Shown here: piece after piece, positions 10,210 to 21,602 of the stretch
Layout of the letters: the number at the start of each line of letters is the position of its first letter
Position numbering within the stretch: position 1 is the stretch's first letter
Source: Saussurea involucrata
Lineage: Eukaryota > Streptophyta > Magnoliopsida > Asterales > Asteraceae
Direction: 5' to 3'
Assembly (NCBI GenBank): GCA_033807775.1
Contig: CM066315.1
Span: forward strand, 59,054,820-59,118,819
Length of the DNA: 64,000 nucleotides
Notes under the pieces: model-generated
Seen by the model: the letters and a program-made list of their open reading frames with translations, nothing else
Database searches by the model: none
Told to the model about the DNA's origin: nothing
Translations under genes and position numbers: made by a program

Positions 10210-13200
10210 ATGACATCTACTACTGAAGCTCCTACCGCTAAGACCCCCACTGCTGCTGAAAGTCTTGTACTCACAAAAGCTCCTCAGGTTAAATTTAAAC
10301 TCGAGCAAGTTACATTTCAAAGCAACAACCCTTATGCTCTCTTCGACTTCCCTCAAAAGAAGCAGGTCACACACCTTGATGATGCTGTAAACTTTCTCAA
10401 AACATGTCCTCTATCGACAGCTCTGACCATCGCACCCCCTGCTCATCGGAGTCTTCTAGCTCAGTTCTGGTATACTGCCAGAAGAGCTCAAGTACCCTCA
10501 ACCAAAGACCCAAAGAAAATGCTCGATGTCATTCTTTGTGACACCAAACATGGCACATCCAAGATCACCCCTGGTACTATCAAGTGTGCCCTGAACCTTC
10601 CTGGTAGTTCCAAAGACAAACGCTTTATCCCTCTGCCAAACCCCAAAAACCTAGCTGATAGAGAAGCACTGATTGCATTCTTTGATGCAATGAAGTATGT
10701 ATGGAAACAGGGAGATATGAACTCCCTGAGAAGAAGTTGACTGCCATCAAGAAATCGAAAATGCCCAGCGAGATGAACTTCATCTTCGCTCATTTGATCA
10801 GGTGCCTGACAGCTAAAACTGGGTCAACTGACCAAGCATCACAACCTCAGCAGGCTATGGGGGTATGCATTGTTGAAGTGCCTTCACATTGATTGGGCAA
10901 CAATCATCTATAACGATATGGTGCTCAGGGTGGATGCGGCTGACAGACCAACAAATGTTCCATATCCACGGTTTGTCAGTGCTCTCTTTCTAAACGGTCT
11001 TGGAGACGCATACCCAAAAGTGGGTGACCTGAAACTCTCTCAGGTTGGCGTTAAGGTTCTTGACTTCAAGCCCCTGCCAAACGAGGTACGTCTTTCTAAA
11101 CTTTTATCTCTTCTTAGACCTCCCACTTCTTCTACTTCTGCGGCTACCTCAGCGGTAATCCCAACCGCTGATACCCACGCTGCAACCTCCACTCCTTCCA
11201 AGAAAAGGAAACCCTCTATATCCCCTCTTGATGCTCAAAGGATCAAGAAAACCAAGGAGCAACCCCGCAAGCCTTTCCAGGCTGAAGACTCTGCGGCTCA
11301 CTCTTCTCAAGAGTCGTTAGATAGTTCAGTGGTACGTTCTGCCACAGCTGATGAAGCCACCCCTTCCATACCAATTTCAGTGTCTCTAAACGCTGAGGTT
11401 ATTAACTTCGAACAGAACCTCCCTCCCTCAGTACCTCTAAGTACTGTGGAAGTCATTCCCAGCGGATCCAACGCTGAATCTGGCACCCCAACCCTCTTCT
11501 CAACTCTCACTCCTCCCACTATCTCTTTGGTCACTCCATCTATTCATCCCTTCTCCACAATAAAAGTCATTCATCTGAATGACTCATCTGCTGAAGAACT
11601 ACATCGGATGATTGATCAAAACACAGGACCTGCGGGCACTTCTCAGCGAAAAGGCTCTCTGGAAGGTGACATGAAAACTTTTTCAGGTTATCGAACCTTC
11701 GAGGAATTCGTCAACCATCCCACAGGTATACATAACATCCTAAACACTCCTCTCTCAAAATCCTAAACTTTTGAGCTTTCCTTTGTTCACAAGTTGTTAA
11801 CTGTTACAGGTCCTAATTTAGGCGACATCAACACATCGCTCCAAGATCTGTCAACAAAGGTGGAATCTCTCACCACCACCCTCTCTACAAACTCTTCAGT
11901 GGTTACAAACGCTGGAGAGGCTCTCAAGACGCTCACTGATGAGGTGAAAGGCAAAGCTTCCAGTGCTGATCTGGAAAAGGTGGAAGGTAGCCTCGGTCAT
12001 CTTGCTACTACTCTCACTGAAAACTCCACCGCCAACAACACTCTCTCCACCAACTTTACAGCCATGTCCAATGAAGTCACATCATTAAAGACAGTGGTTG
12101 GAGATCTTCAGGGAGAAGTGTCTACTCTAAAGACAGATGTCAGCACTGCGACCAATCTTCTGCAGCAAATACTCGATCGCTTGAATGCTGCTACATGTGC
12201 TCCCTCACACTTCACTCAGGCAGATCGAGAAGATCTTCAAAAGATCAGTCCTGCTATATCTGGCCTGGAAGACAGATTAGCTGCGATTGAAACCTGCGTT
12301 GGGATCACTGGCCTGGAAGACAGTGACCCAATGCATACTGATGTTGTTGCTGCTGAAATTCTAGTTACGTCCCCCATCCATCATGTGGAAGAGGGGGAGA
12401 AGAATCAAGAAGATCTTCCCCATAATGTTGAGGGGGAGAAGAAAAATCTTGAAGACCTTCCCCATAACTCTGAGGGGGATGGTATTATTTCTGCTGCTAC
12501 TAAACAACCTCAGGGAGTTGAAAACCCTGAGGGAACCGAGAAACCTCCCTCTGAATTTGAGGGAGAGCAACTCATCAGCATAGGAAGAATCTGAAGAAGA
12601 AGCTGAAGACGACGAAGACGTCGATATCGCTGACGACGAACCATCAGCATCACCTGATAATAATGATGATGATGACGATGATGATGAAGGCGACTTCTTC
12701 TTCCAACCAGCAAAGGCCCCTGCTCAAAAAGGGGTTATGATAAAAGAATCATCAGGGGAGGGGACAACGAGAAAGCCTGCAGCGACTGAAGTTGACAAAG
12801 GCAAGAACAAAGGTGTTTCATCTGAAGACAACTTGGCTATTCTCTTCAGCAAGCCAGTTTGTCATGTAACATACACTCTATTCCCTTATACTGCATCCCT
12901 CCTCTATCCCTTCTCAACCTCAGTTCTCCTCTCCATAAAACCTCTATACACTTAAACCCCATTCCTTGCACTATCGATATCGGGCAGCCAGAATCAACAA
13001 AATGTACATCAGGGGAAGAACGCCAATAAAAGTTCCAGTTGTCGAGGTCGACTTATTCAGAGAGAATGGTACAAAGGAAACCATCTACGCCTCTTCAATA
13101 AAAAAATACGGTCTCTCTGAGTGGTTGGAGACGAGGATAGCCATTCAGCAATCACGCTCACAATTCAAAGACCATGTCGAGAAAATTCTAAATCAACAGA

Positions 13201-13695
13201 TCGACTTGGTTACATCTGTTGTGGATATTCCTCCTCCTCCTCCTGCTCCAGTTAAAAAGGGAAGAAGGCCTGCCGGAAAGAAGAAGACAACTCCTTCAGA
13301 CTCAGGCCCTCCTATCCGAAATGAAACTGGTATTGGTTTTTCACGCGCTGAAGTTCTTGGTCCTGAACCTAACCTCTCAGCTCTCGACACCTCCCTGCCT
13401 CCTGGTGAACACTTCATCCCTGGAAAAGTCTTGAGCGCCATATGGTATTTTCTTCAATGACTATGATGGACGAGAACGCTTTCAACGCATCTCTAAGCTT
13501 CCCATCACTCTTATCGAACAGCTCAGGGATCTCGTCTATTGGTGTGGATTCAGAGATGATCTTCTCGGATACTTCATGAAGCCCCTGATATTCAAAGAAG
13601 CAAAGAATAGACGGGATCTTGGTGAAAAAGTCCCTGACTTGATCCCTACCACAAAGACCCTCGATGAACTTCTCATTAAGGATGAACATGTATAA
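10210..13695 (+). pseudogene. Third ORF of SIRE-like copia element (env-like position), decayed
   Basis: A long coding region starts at ATG 10210 and ends at TAA 13693-13695 with no similarity to gag or pol. The first ~300 residues (10210-11090) look globular; retrotransposon-linked plant proteins of unknown function have similar sequence (remembered resemblance, no search done). Next come a Ser/Thr/Pro-rich linker, a heptad-like coiled coil rich in Leu/Val/Thr/Ser (11800-12200), repeats of a Glu-rich motif around EGEKK (12380-12480), a run of Asp (12600-12690), and a C-terminal basic and globular part (12990-13695). Frameshifts lie near 10725, in the G-run at about 10859, near 12585 and near 13440. 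One coding intron is likely (11726-11809); 12860-12990 may hold another or an insertion. I see no signal peptide or clear membrane segment, so 'env-like' refers to position, not proven function. Confidence 0.7.
11726..11809 (+). other. Predicted 84-nt coding intron in the third ORF
   Basis: Donor CACAG|GTATAC (intron starts 11726) and acceptor AACTGTTACAG|G (ends 11809). The upstream frame stops inside the segment at 11764-11766. Removing the 84 nt links the upstream and downstream frames in phase (phase 1) straight into the coiled-coil segment. Length and T-richness fit a plant intron. Confidence 0.65.
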
Positions 13696-13960
13696 CTGAT
13701 AGGATTTCTTGTAATTCTTCTATCTTTATCAGCTTGTATCTTTTTGTACTTGTAATTATTATTTGTTGTACTTGTAATTTTTTCACTTCCCTTTGTAACC
13801 TTATACGAAGTTTAAAGAAAAATTTTAGCGAATGTACTTTACTCCATCAGTATTTGAAAAGATCCCAGAAAACAGTAAAAGGGACAAATATTGTATTAGT
13901 TCTTTTTATCCTTATGTTTTCATACTTAGCAATTTTCTTTTGTTGCTAAGTCATAATCAA

Positions 13961-13971
13961 ATAGGGGAGAT
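13961..13971 (+). promoter_or_regulatory. Polypurine tract of the copia element
   Basis: ATAGGGGAGAT lies immediately upstream of the LTR start TGTTGATCC. Plus-strand priming is inferred from position. Confidence 0.75.
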
Positions 13972-14938
13972 TGTTGATCCAAACCCTCAGTGATTTGATA
14001 ATGACTCTTTAAAGAATCACTTAGTGAAAATTGTAAGTAGACATTATGTATTAGAGTTTCACTATCGCTGATAAGTACTATGTCTCTACAGTACCGCTGA
14101 TAGGAAACTCATGCTCTTTAAATTACACATTCAGCGATACTGTTCATCAATAAAGCTCTGAGCCTGTTCAGTCTTGTTGATGATCGTTGACGATTTTAGT
14201 TGTTTACTTATGATCCCCGAAGACAAGTTTCACGTCAACTATGTTCTACGCTGAAGTCAAAGATCAAGCCAAAGAACCAGCGACAAGTCTACTAATGAAC
14301 TGATGCGGATATCAGCGAAGCCAAGATTTGTCCACTCAACGTGAAGTTTCAAGTAGAAAACTTCAGCGAACGCTGAACTTTATCACTCGCTGATAAAGAT
14401 CTATTTAGCGAACGCTGATCATGAAGTTTCCTCTACAAGTTACTTTTGTTTTATCATCTTGCACGCCTCTGTACGAAAATGTCAGAATAGGACATCCCTT
14501 CTGTCCATTATCGTACAACCAACTCTGATTCTACATTGTTCATCATGAGGCTACTAGGTTGTCTACAAAGGTCAAACCATGCAACCAATCAGCTGTTGTC
14601 ACGTGTAAAGTTGTACTGATATGCATTAAATGCATGCAGTATATAAGAAGAACCATACTTTAGAAATGAAGTGCTCGGCCATCTTCTTCTCCCTACTACT
14701 TTGTGTTAGAATATTATACTTAATATTCTTATCTCCTATCTTACTTATTTTCTAGTGCAAGAAAATCTTAGTGTTCTCTTAACGTGTTTAGATTAGGTTT
14801 AATCCTTAATCTTGTTCCGCAACAAGTTGTAAATTGTTTGATAAATATCAATAAACAATTTAGAAAGTAAAATCGTGTGTTTGTATTCAACCCCCCCCTC
14901 CCCCTCTACAAACTTGTATAACCCTTTCGGGACCAACA
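13972..14938 (+). repeat. 3' LTR of the SIRE-like copia element (967 bp)
   Basis: Starts TGTTGATCC and ends GGGACCAACA, giving a perfect 5-bp TGTTG/CAACA terminal repeat. The first ~450 bp are packed with AGCGA/TCGCT and GCTGA/TCAGC motifs in both orientations. A CCAAT box, a CACGTG G-box and a TATA box follow. A C-rich stretch (about 14891-14905) lies near the end. The partner LTR is outside the window. Confidence 0.85.
14585..14648 (+). promoter_or_regulatory. Copia LTR promoter (CCAAT, G-box, TATATAAG)
   Basis: CCAAT at 14585-14589, CACGTG at 14600-14605 and TATATAAG at about 14640-14647, in canonical order and spacing. Plant G-boxes bind bZIP/bHLH factors, so stress or light response is possible but untested. 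Confidence 0.6.
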
Positions 14939-15075
14939 GGAAATCTAAACTCCACCACTCGCCAGTTTTCTTCCAAATATCTCAGACCATATGACATAAG
15001 AAAAACAAATGATCCACATATTAGATATCCAAGTCACAAATCGGACATAGGATGGAATGCACATCAATACCTAGA
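14939..15075 (-). pseudogene. LINE remnant: zf-RVT zinc-binding domain fragment
   Basis: Read on the minus strand, the segment gives CPICD followed about 14 residues later by DHLFFLC and then a W-rich motif ending in GEWW. This is the CxxC..HxxxxC signature of the zinc-binding domain at the C-terminus of plant LINE reverse transcriptases (zf-RVT). It contains an in-frame stop and ends at the copia LTR, so the copia element probably inserted into an older LINE copy. Confidence 0.65.
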
Positions 15076-18000
15076 AGGGTTTTTGGTTTATTTGTACATA
15101 TGCAAATGCAATACATACTTCTTCAACACTTAAACTTATTTTTAAAAACGACATGACCGAAATTCCCTTCACGTGTCTAGGATGTGTGGGTATTTAACGG
15201 TTGGCTTTAACGAACGGGAAAGTCAAGGACGATCCATTTAAATAACTCAAATCATGGGGTTTCTAGTATAATTTTTAAATTGTAGTGATAATTGATAGAA
15301 TTTGTCAAAACCACATAAACGATTGATGTAATTTACTCTTTTTTCTATATTGAACTTGATAGATGTTATGACTTACGCCATAAAAATAAAAGGGATTATA
15401 TAGAAAGGGTTGGAAACATTAATGATGGAAAAGAGATAGTAGGGATGGAATTTGGGGGAAAAGCAAATTACATTTTTAAAATTTAATAAGTGGATTGGAT
15501 AAAATAAGTTAAACATTAAATGATTAAAGTGAAAGAGAAAAAGAAAAGGAAATGGGGTGAGGATGAGGGTGACCACGCCTATACCTTTCCATCAATACAC
15601 TTTTATTGGTTACGAGTTTTATTTAGTATTTTGTCATATTAATATAACACAATACAACAAATATACAAACAAGCATATATATATATATATATATATGATT
15701 CACGTATGAATGTTATATTTTTATCATTCTTACAATCTTACCAGGGCCGACCATGGCCAAGTGTAGCCCTTGCTAAGGAACGGGGCATCATAAGCTCAAG
15801 GTGCATCAAGTTTTGATATGTTATTAGATATGAGTTTAATACCAGACTATAAACAATTGGTCCATGCCCAAGTCACCAAGGTCAAGTCACCAAGGTAATC
15901 AATTAAGCGTCTAATCGGTATTTGGTCCACTAAATAGAATGAATGGAGAATGGCATTGTGAACTTTCAAACAACTAAGTCGGTTTCTTTTGTTCTTCATT
16001 TGTTCGAGTTTGATCGTTTCGATTTTCAAGACTTGAAAGACGTTTTATTTCCAACCTACAATAACGGTGATGAAGCAAGAATTCTAACATCAAAATATCA
16101 TTTCCCCATGCCCCACGTTACCCTCCACTTTTCTTTATCTCTGTTTATAATCTCAAATATGTTTATACATAATCTTGTTCTAAGAAACATTTTTCTCTTT
16201 ATATTTAAAATGATATTTGTAAAAAAAAATACACTCGTCTTACGCTAAAAAAAATTCTATTTATATTCAAAATGATATTAGTAAGAAAAGCATTCATCTT
16301 ATCCAAAATAATATTTATAAAAAAGCATATTTTTGCACATATTATTTCAAGTTGTGTAGCTTTAGATTTAATGTAACCTTATTATTAAGGTAAAACTAAC
16401 AATGGTGAAATATGATAAATAATTGTTATTTTTGTTTCAAGCAATGCATAAATGCATATTTTTAAGTGATGTAAGTTTATGTGATGTTATTTCGGGTTTG
16501 GTTTATCCTCCTTTTAGTTGTATTAGTTAGTTTGTTATATTTAATAAAAATCAACATGAAGATGAGTTGGCTAACTTAATTGGATTCCTAGCCCTTTTTT
16601 TTTTATCTCCAACGGCTTTGCTAAAATAGAAAAAATTAAGTTTTGTTTCATAAACATCTCCAACAGTTTTGCTATCTTGTTTGTTATAATAGAAAAAACT
16701 TGAAAATTTTCCAAGTTTAGAGAATTCTCTAAAACTTGATGCATGGTAGGAGAGAGAAATAACTATTTCATTTAATCTCACCAATGAGATTGAACTTTTA
16801 TCATTTTATTATTAAGTTCTTTTAAAAAAATGCATTTGAAAGATAAATTAAAGAATATTATATTAATATAATTTGTGTTAAAATCTCTAAAATAAATAAT
16901 CTGTTGGGAATGAATAAAACTTTTTTTTGGAGATGCTCTAAAAATTATATGTTACATTTGCTAAAAAGTCGATGTGAAATACCTTTTTAACCTCTCCGTA
17001 CCAGGCATCAAAAACCTCCAGACTAGCCTTGAGTCTTACATATTGAAACAAACATATTCACATGTAAATACAAGAGTGAATATGTATATTTGTATTGTTA
17101 AGATAGTGATGTTAAGTTTGTCACACTATTAACAAGCATATTCACACGTTGAATACGACCGTCAATATTTTTACAACTAAACTTATTTATATTATTCACA
17201 TATGAATGTCATGTTTATATTATTCTTATTTATGAAAACGATCATATTCACATACGAACAGTAGTGAGCATTATAAAATATCACTCGATGTTTTAAAAGT
17301 GTTACATCAAATAAAATGTTTATTTTTTTAGATATAATTTGTTTGATTCCAATCTTTACAATTTTTATATATATTGGATTTTAAAAAAAGGTAAACCGTT
17401 TTAATTTAAAAATACAGTTTATTTCAATTTTTATTTGAATTTTGTTTATTATCTAGAGCCAAGCCAACACATCCTTTTTTTTTGGATAGGGTTCCTGGGC
17501 CTTCGGCCCAGTACATCCCTGGCAAACACACCGACTGCGAAGTAATGTTGTTATAAAGGTATTGAGGTATATTATATATACACACATATCGGGTCGGGTC
17601 GGAGATTGTTGTCGCCATCCCCCATAAAATCCTCGAATACGTCCCCGATCTGGTCCCGACCCAAAAATTTCCGTTCTCTGTTTTTACCATCGGTTCGGGT
17701 TTCTTTTGCCATCCTTGTAATTCATTTACCCTTCAATTATATCACATCAATTTTTACAATCATCATTTATAAACGTGCAATCACTTGCACTTTCGAATAT
17801 GGTTCCCACTGCAATAATTATTAACTAGTTTATATATTATTAATTTATTATATACATTTATTATTTTTTAAGTTAATAAATAATGATATATAATTCTTTA
17901 TTTTAATTCAAAAAATAAAGTAGTTAATAAACGGTAGAGAACACAGATTTACACATTTGTTCCTATACTTATGCTCTACTTATATACTCGTCGTTGCGGT

Positions 18001-18103
18001 CTAAATGCACCATTTTTGGTCCTTACTTGTTACCAGAATTGAAACATTATTTTATGACATAATTGACGATTTGACGATGTTAGATGTATATAATATTTTA
18101 GCT
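15076..18103. other. AT-rich non-coding DNA with microsatellite and MITE-like pieces
   Basis: About 3 kb without a credible gene. An (AT)n run lies at about 15676-15697. A GC-rich stretch with a perfect CTGGGCC-TTC-GGCCCAG hairpin (17495-17511) and GGGTCGGGTCGG / GGTCCCGACCC blocks at 17589-17663 look like decayed transposon DNA. Otherwise I see only AT-rich sequence. Confidence 0.5.
16590..16945. mobile_element. MITE-like remnant (ATCTCCAAC..GGAGATGCTCT)
   Basis: ATCTCCAACGGCTTTGCTA near 16604 and ATCTCCAACAGTTTTGCTA near 16655 form a direct pair. TTGGAGATGCTCTAAAAA near 16926-16942 is the inverse. CATCTCCAAC-type termini are common in plant MITEs. The edges are not sharp and no target duplication was found. 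Confidence 0.35.
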
Positions 18104-18351
18104 TAGGAGTCGTTAAGATTGTCATTTGCTTTAGAGGATGGGCATAACAAATGCCAAAAATTGTACCTGATAAGAGTAAAGCTAAGACCAATAATTTTAC
18201 CTGGTTAGTGAAGTGGAAGACTTTTACCCGACAAGTGTTTATCAAGTAAAAGACGATTACCTACAATATATTTTGATGGTCGATGATGTTACCCAATAAG
18301 GTAAGTAAAGGTGGTAATTATTTTCAGTAAATGTTTGGTAAACGACCCCTC
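18104..18351. mobile_element. MITE-like element, copy 1 (GGAGTCGTT..AACGACCCCT)
   Basis: Imperfect terminal inverted repeats around (A)GG.GTCGTT flank ~250 bp that contains repeated TTACC/GGTAA motifs. A second copy with similar ends lies at 39301-39501. hAT-type MITEs often have such ends, but I found no clear target duplication. Confidence 0.4.
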
Positions 18352-18830
18352 ACATTAGTCTAGTTATTCATATTACGACATGTCTAATATATGCTTTTCT
18401 TTTATGTTTAGCGTTTTTAAGAAATATGTAAGTTTTGAAAAGTATTTGGATAATTTAAAAGTTAAACGAAGGATCATGCTTGAATAAGAGTTATGGTGAG
18501 AAGTGTAAGAAGATATTTGGACTTCCTGATCACTTTTAATCTCAAAACAACCTATAATTTTAGTGTTGATCTTTAATTAGGATTGATCTAAGGTGGATAT
18601 CCCTTCTTACCAGTAAGTGAATTGTATTATTACGAGATTATATTCCCTTCATGTTATATTAAACGCGTTAGGTATGATGCATGCTCCTATGGATGTGTTT
18701 AAAATGCATGAACATCAAGTTGTTGATATTTTATAATATGTGGGATGTAGTAGACTAACACAACGACAATATGGTTGTTTGGAGGGCTTTTTTATGGTCT
18801 GTATAGAACTAAATCATAACTCATAAGAGC
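18352..18830. other. Non-coding AT-rich sequence before the LINE
   Basis: No coding or structural signal seen. Confidence 0.4.
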
Positions 18831-18904
18831 AAGACTGAGTCTTGGCAACCCAATGTCTTTAAATCAAGTATTATCATATACAACAAAACTCATATCATGA
18901 ATAA

Positions 18905-19678
18905 CATTGTCTAACCAAGAACATTGCCTCGAGAGAGAGAGTGAGTGAGAGAGGAGTTGAGTGGAGCGGAGAGACGGCTCGATCATGGCAGAAACATGTC
19001 AACGGCTACACCTCGCATCAAAGGCTGAAGTCAGAATCCAAGGAAATTTCGTTCATGTTTTTTAACTTCCCGAAAAATATGGAGGTTGGAAGCTTATGGA
19101 AGATATTCAAAAGATACGGAGAGGTAACGGACATATATATGGCAAGGAAGAGGTTGAACTGCGGAAGAAAATTCGGCTTTGTTCGTTATCGAAAAGATAG
19201 TATCACCACGATTTTGGAGAGACGATTGAACAACGTTTGGATTGGAACTTTTAAACTTAGAGTTTTCTTGGCAAATAGGAACTCGAGTAAGAACGAAAAA
19301 GGAAGAATGATGTATAAGGAGCGGGAGGAAGTTAGAACAAAAAATATGGAGGAACCTTTGAGGAGAGCCGAACAGCGACCAGAGGTCAATCGCACGTACG
19401 CAACAGCGGACGAAAAATTGGAGATCTACCTTAAAAACTGCATGGTTGGGGAAATTAATTCCCTGGATAATATTGGCGCAATAAAACTAAGGATTAAAGA
19501 ATCGATAATTAGAATATCGAAAATGAAGCGATTGGGAGGAAGACAATTATTACTGAAATTCGCTACATGGGTGGAACGAAAAGGTCTTTACAGAGATAGC
19601 AAGAAAATGGGGAAAAGTTATGAAAACCCACAACTGTCATCTGGAGGATAGTGAGAACTTGTCGTGGGGAAAAGTCCA
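18905..19678 (+). pseudogene. LINE ORF1, N-terminal part with RRM
   Basis: The open frame (18905-19651) has no ATG before the domain; the usual start is lost or not ATG. An RNA recognition motif is clear: RNP2-like FMFFNFP near 19056, then KYGEVTDIYMARK-type linker sequence and RNP1-like KFGFVRYRK near 19170. Plant L1 ORF1 proteins often carry an RRM that binds LINE RNA. A frameshift near 19610 moves the reading into another frame (residues ENLSWGKVH). That frame is cut at 19678 by the gypsy element and resumes in phase across its target duplication at 24759. Confidence 0.75.
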
Positions 19679-20133
19679 TGTAATACCCCGGGTAAGTTCG
19701 TTAGTTAAAAATATCTTTCCGTTAAGTTTAGTTAACTTTAAAGTTGATATTTAGGGTGAGTTAGGTGAATTTATAAGTTTAGGGGTGTTTGGATTAACTA
19801 ATAAGTTAAAAAGGTATTTTGGTCATTTATGGATAGTATAGGGACTAAAGTGGTAAGTTGGGTTGGATATTATCTCATTTAGAAATCAGATATTTCAAAA
19901 AGCAGCAAATATCCAGAATCTGTGTTGTGTGTGTGTGTGTTGAGATGTGAAGAAGGAAAAAGAAGGGTTTTTGTGGTTAAGGCTCCATTTGGAAGTGTTG
20001 GAAGTGAAATAAAGGTATGTTCCTTTACAAATTATGTTTATAGTTGCTATTAGAGTGTTTCTATCGGTTTAGAATTAGCAGAATCGAACTAGTATAAATT
20101 TCAGTCGGATTCTGGGTAAATTTTGGGATGAAC

Positions 20134-20403
20134 AGCAGTGGTGTCCGGACAAATTGAATGTGTCCGGATACTTTTGTCGGTAGAGTCCGGGTAGCTCTGA
20201 TGATGGTGTCCGGATGATTCAAGTATCCGGGTAAGTTCCTCCTTTCTTATGTTTTCCGGATGAAATGAGATACCGGATAGTGTCCGGGTTACTTTGGTAT
20301 CCGGATGTCGTCCGGATGGTTGTGGTGTCCGGAAAAGTTAAGTTGTCCGGATTCTTTGTGTTGTCCGGAAAGTTGTCCGGATACTTTGAGGTTTCCGGAT
20401 AAC
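20134..20403 (+). repeat. TCCGGA-rich cluster in the 5' LTR
   Basis: More than a dozen TCCGG(A/G) cores, often GTGTCCGGA or ATCCGGG, are loosely spaced over 270 bp. The 3' LTR has the same block at about 23553-23815. Related 17-bp units are tandem in elements A and C. Confidence 0.8.
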
Positions 20404-20762
20404 TTGGCTGTTTGGGTAATTTTGAGGATAAGAGTTATGTAGATGTATCTAGAGTCCATAACCTGCTAGTAAGTCTTATACATAAGTTGGTAAGGAGATA
20501 TTTGTATGTAAATGGTTTCAGATTCTGATAATTTTGGATAAAGGATCGGATAGCTCAGAGAAATGTTTGGAAGCATATTGTAAGCATTCAGGTGAGTTTT
20601 GCTTTAAAACGTTTTTGAACTGGGATACATATATATGTGTATATATATATATGAGATGATTATGTGGTAGGAATATGATTATGTGTATATAAATGACAAT
20701 ATGATGTAATGAGATATATATTGTATTTATATAAGCTTTGCACTACACGAGTGCACTTGTTG

Positions 20763-20881
20763 CCGGGTTCCGGTGTGCGGACCGGTGTGTAGCCGGGTTC
20801 CGGTGTGCGGACCGATGAGTAGTCGGGTTCCGGTGTACGGACCGACGGGTAGCCGGGTTCCGGTGAGCGGACCGGTTGTTG
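20763..20881 (+). repeat. Four 30-bp tandem repeats in the 5' LTR
   Basis: Units start CCGGGTTCCGGTG and contain CGGACCG, so most hold inverted CCGG/CCGGT elements. There are four near-identical copies. The minus-strand frames over this block are products of the repeat, not genes. Confidence 0.88.
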
Positions 20882-21343
20882 ATTTATTAGTTGGCTTGCT
20901 ACCAACTAATATGGCCATTTGTGGAGGAATAAGGTGAATGAGATGTACACGATGCACGAGTCTGGATTGGTATTTAAATACGTGTGGTATGTTTATATTT
21001 TACGAAAGAATTACCAAAGGTTTATCTAAACTATTTTGATACAAAGGATTTACATAAAAGGTTTTATAATGATTTTGGAAAGGACCGGGATTAACTCACT
21101 AGACCCGTTTGGTCTAACCCTCATTTTGTTTTCAAAAATATGTTTTCCAGGTTAAGGATCGGCAGGAGAGGATGAAGTGTAGGAATCTTTTGATGGATGT
21201 TGATTAGGAAGCTTTTATATATTTTTTAATGTCAAGACTAATGAGACCGTACTTGGTTTGTTATGTAACTTTTGTTGTAAATCAATGATATGTATGAATG
21301 TTATGTATTATGATGTATGTTATGGGATTTGGGTTGTTACAAA

Positions 21344-21356
21344 TGGTATCAGAGCC
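21344..21356 (+). promoter_or_regulatory. tRNA-iMet primer binding site
   Basis: TGGTATCAGAGCC begins two bases after the 5' LTR and is complementary to the 3' end of plant initiator tRNA-Met. Confidence 0.92.
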
Positions 21357-21602
21357 CTAGTTTAAGGGATTTACGTATTTGTACCCGTACCTAGACTTAA
21401 ACTACATGTGAAGTAGGATGTCCTTGATATATTAGAACCTTGGGATGCTAAGTATAAAAGGTAGAAGGAACATCATGTAAGGTAATTTCATATTACACCT
21501 GGCCAGTGTAATTGTGATCTTACAGGTGCATGTTTGGACTGGGATACCTTATTATATGGGGTATGTGCTTATGTGTATATTAATCTTGTCTGAATCTACA
21601 GA

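Larger units (their letters stand above)
5249..14938 (+). mobile_element. SIRE-like Ty1/copia element with third ORF (5' end missing)
   Basis: In order: gag C-terminus with zinc knuckle, protease, integrase, RT, RNase H (the Pseudoviridae order), a ~0.9-kb spacer, a long third ORF with a coiled coil, a purine tract, and a 967-bp LTR with TGTTG..CAACA ends. The 5' LTR, primer site and gag start are missing at the boundary with the Athila LTR, so the 5' part should lie beyond the left edge of the window. Multiple stops and frameshifts mark it as dead. An extra ORF 3' of pol is typical of the SIRE/Maximus lineage. Confidence 0.88.
20015..21150 (+). promoter_or_regulatory. Predicted spliced leader inside the 5' LTR (two introns)
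   Basis: Intron 1: AAAG|GTATGT at 20015 to GGTTTCAG at 20521. Exon 2: 20522-20591 (70 nt). Intron 2: CAG|GTGAGTT at 20592 to TGTTTTCCAG at 21150. Intron 1 holds the TCCGGA cluster. Intron 2 holds the 30-bp repeats and the hairpin AGACC-CGTTT-GGTCT (21101-21115), followed by CTAAC. The same layout recurs in A-D. It is predicted from sequence only. Confidence 0.5.
19679..21341 (+). repeat. 5' LTR of gag-only gypsy element
   Basis: TGTAATACCCCGGG..GGGTTGTTACA. It contains a GAA-rich leader, a cluster of TCCGGA hexamers (20134-20403), a microsatellite (about 20628-20652) and four copies of a 30-bp repeat (20763-20881). Confidence 0.93.

Noticed and set aside
12860..12990. Second coding intron in the third ORF
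   Set aside because: The T-rich segment and GTTTGT/GGGCAG ends suggest one, but no donor-acceptor pair keeps the frame, so it was not called.
20660..20957. Minus-strand frames rich in RTPEPG / TGTR repeats (also 24077-24374)
   Set aside because: Generated by the 30-bp tandem repeat, which is a multiple of three. They lie within LTRs.
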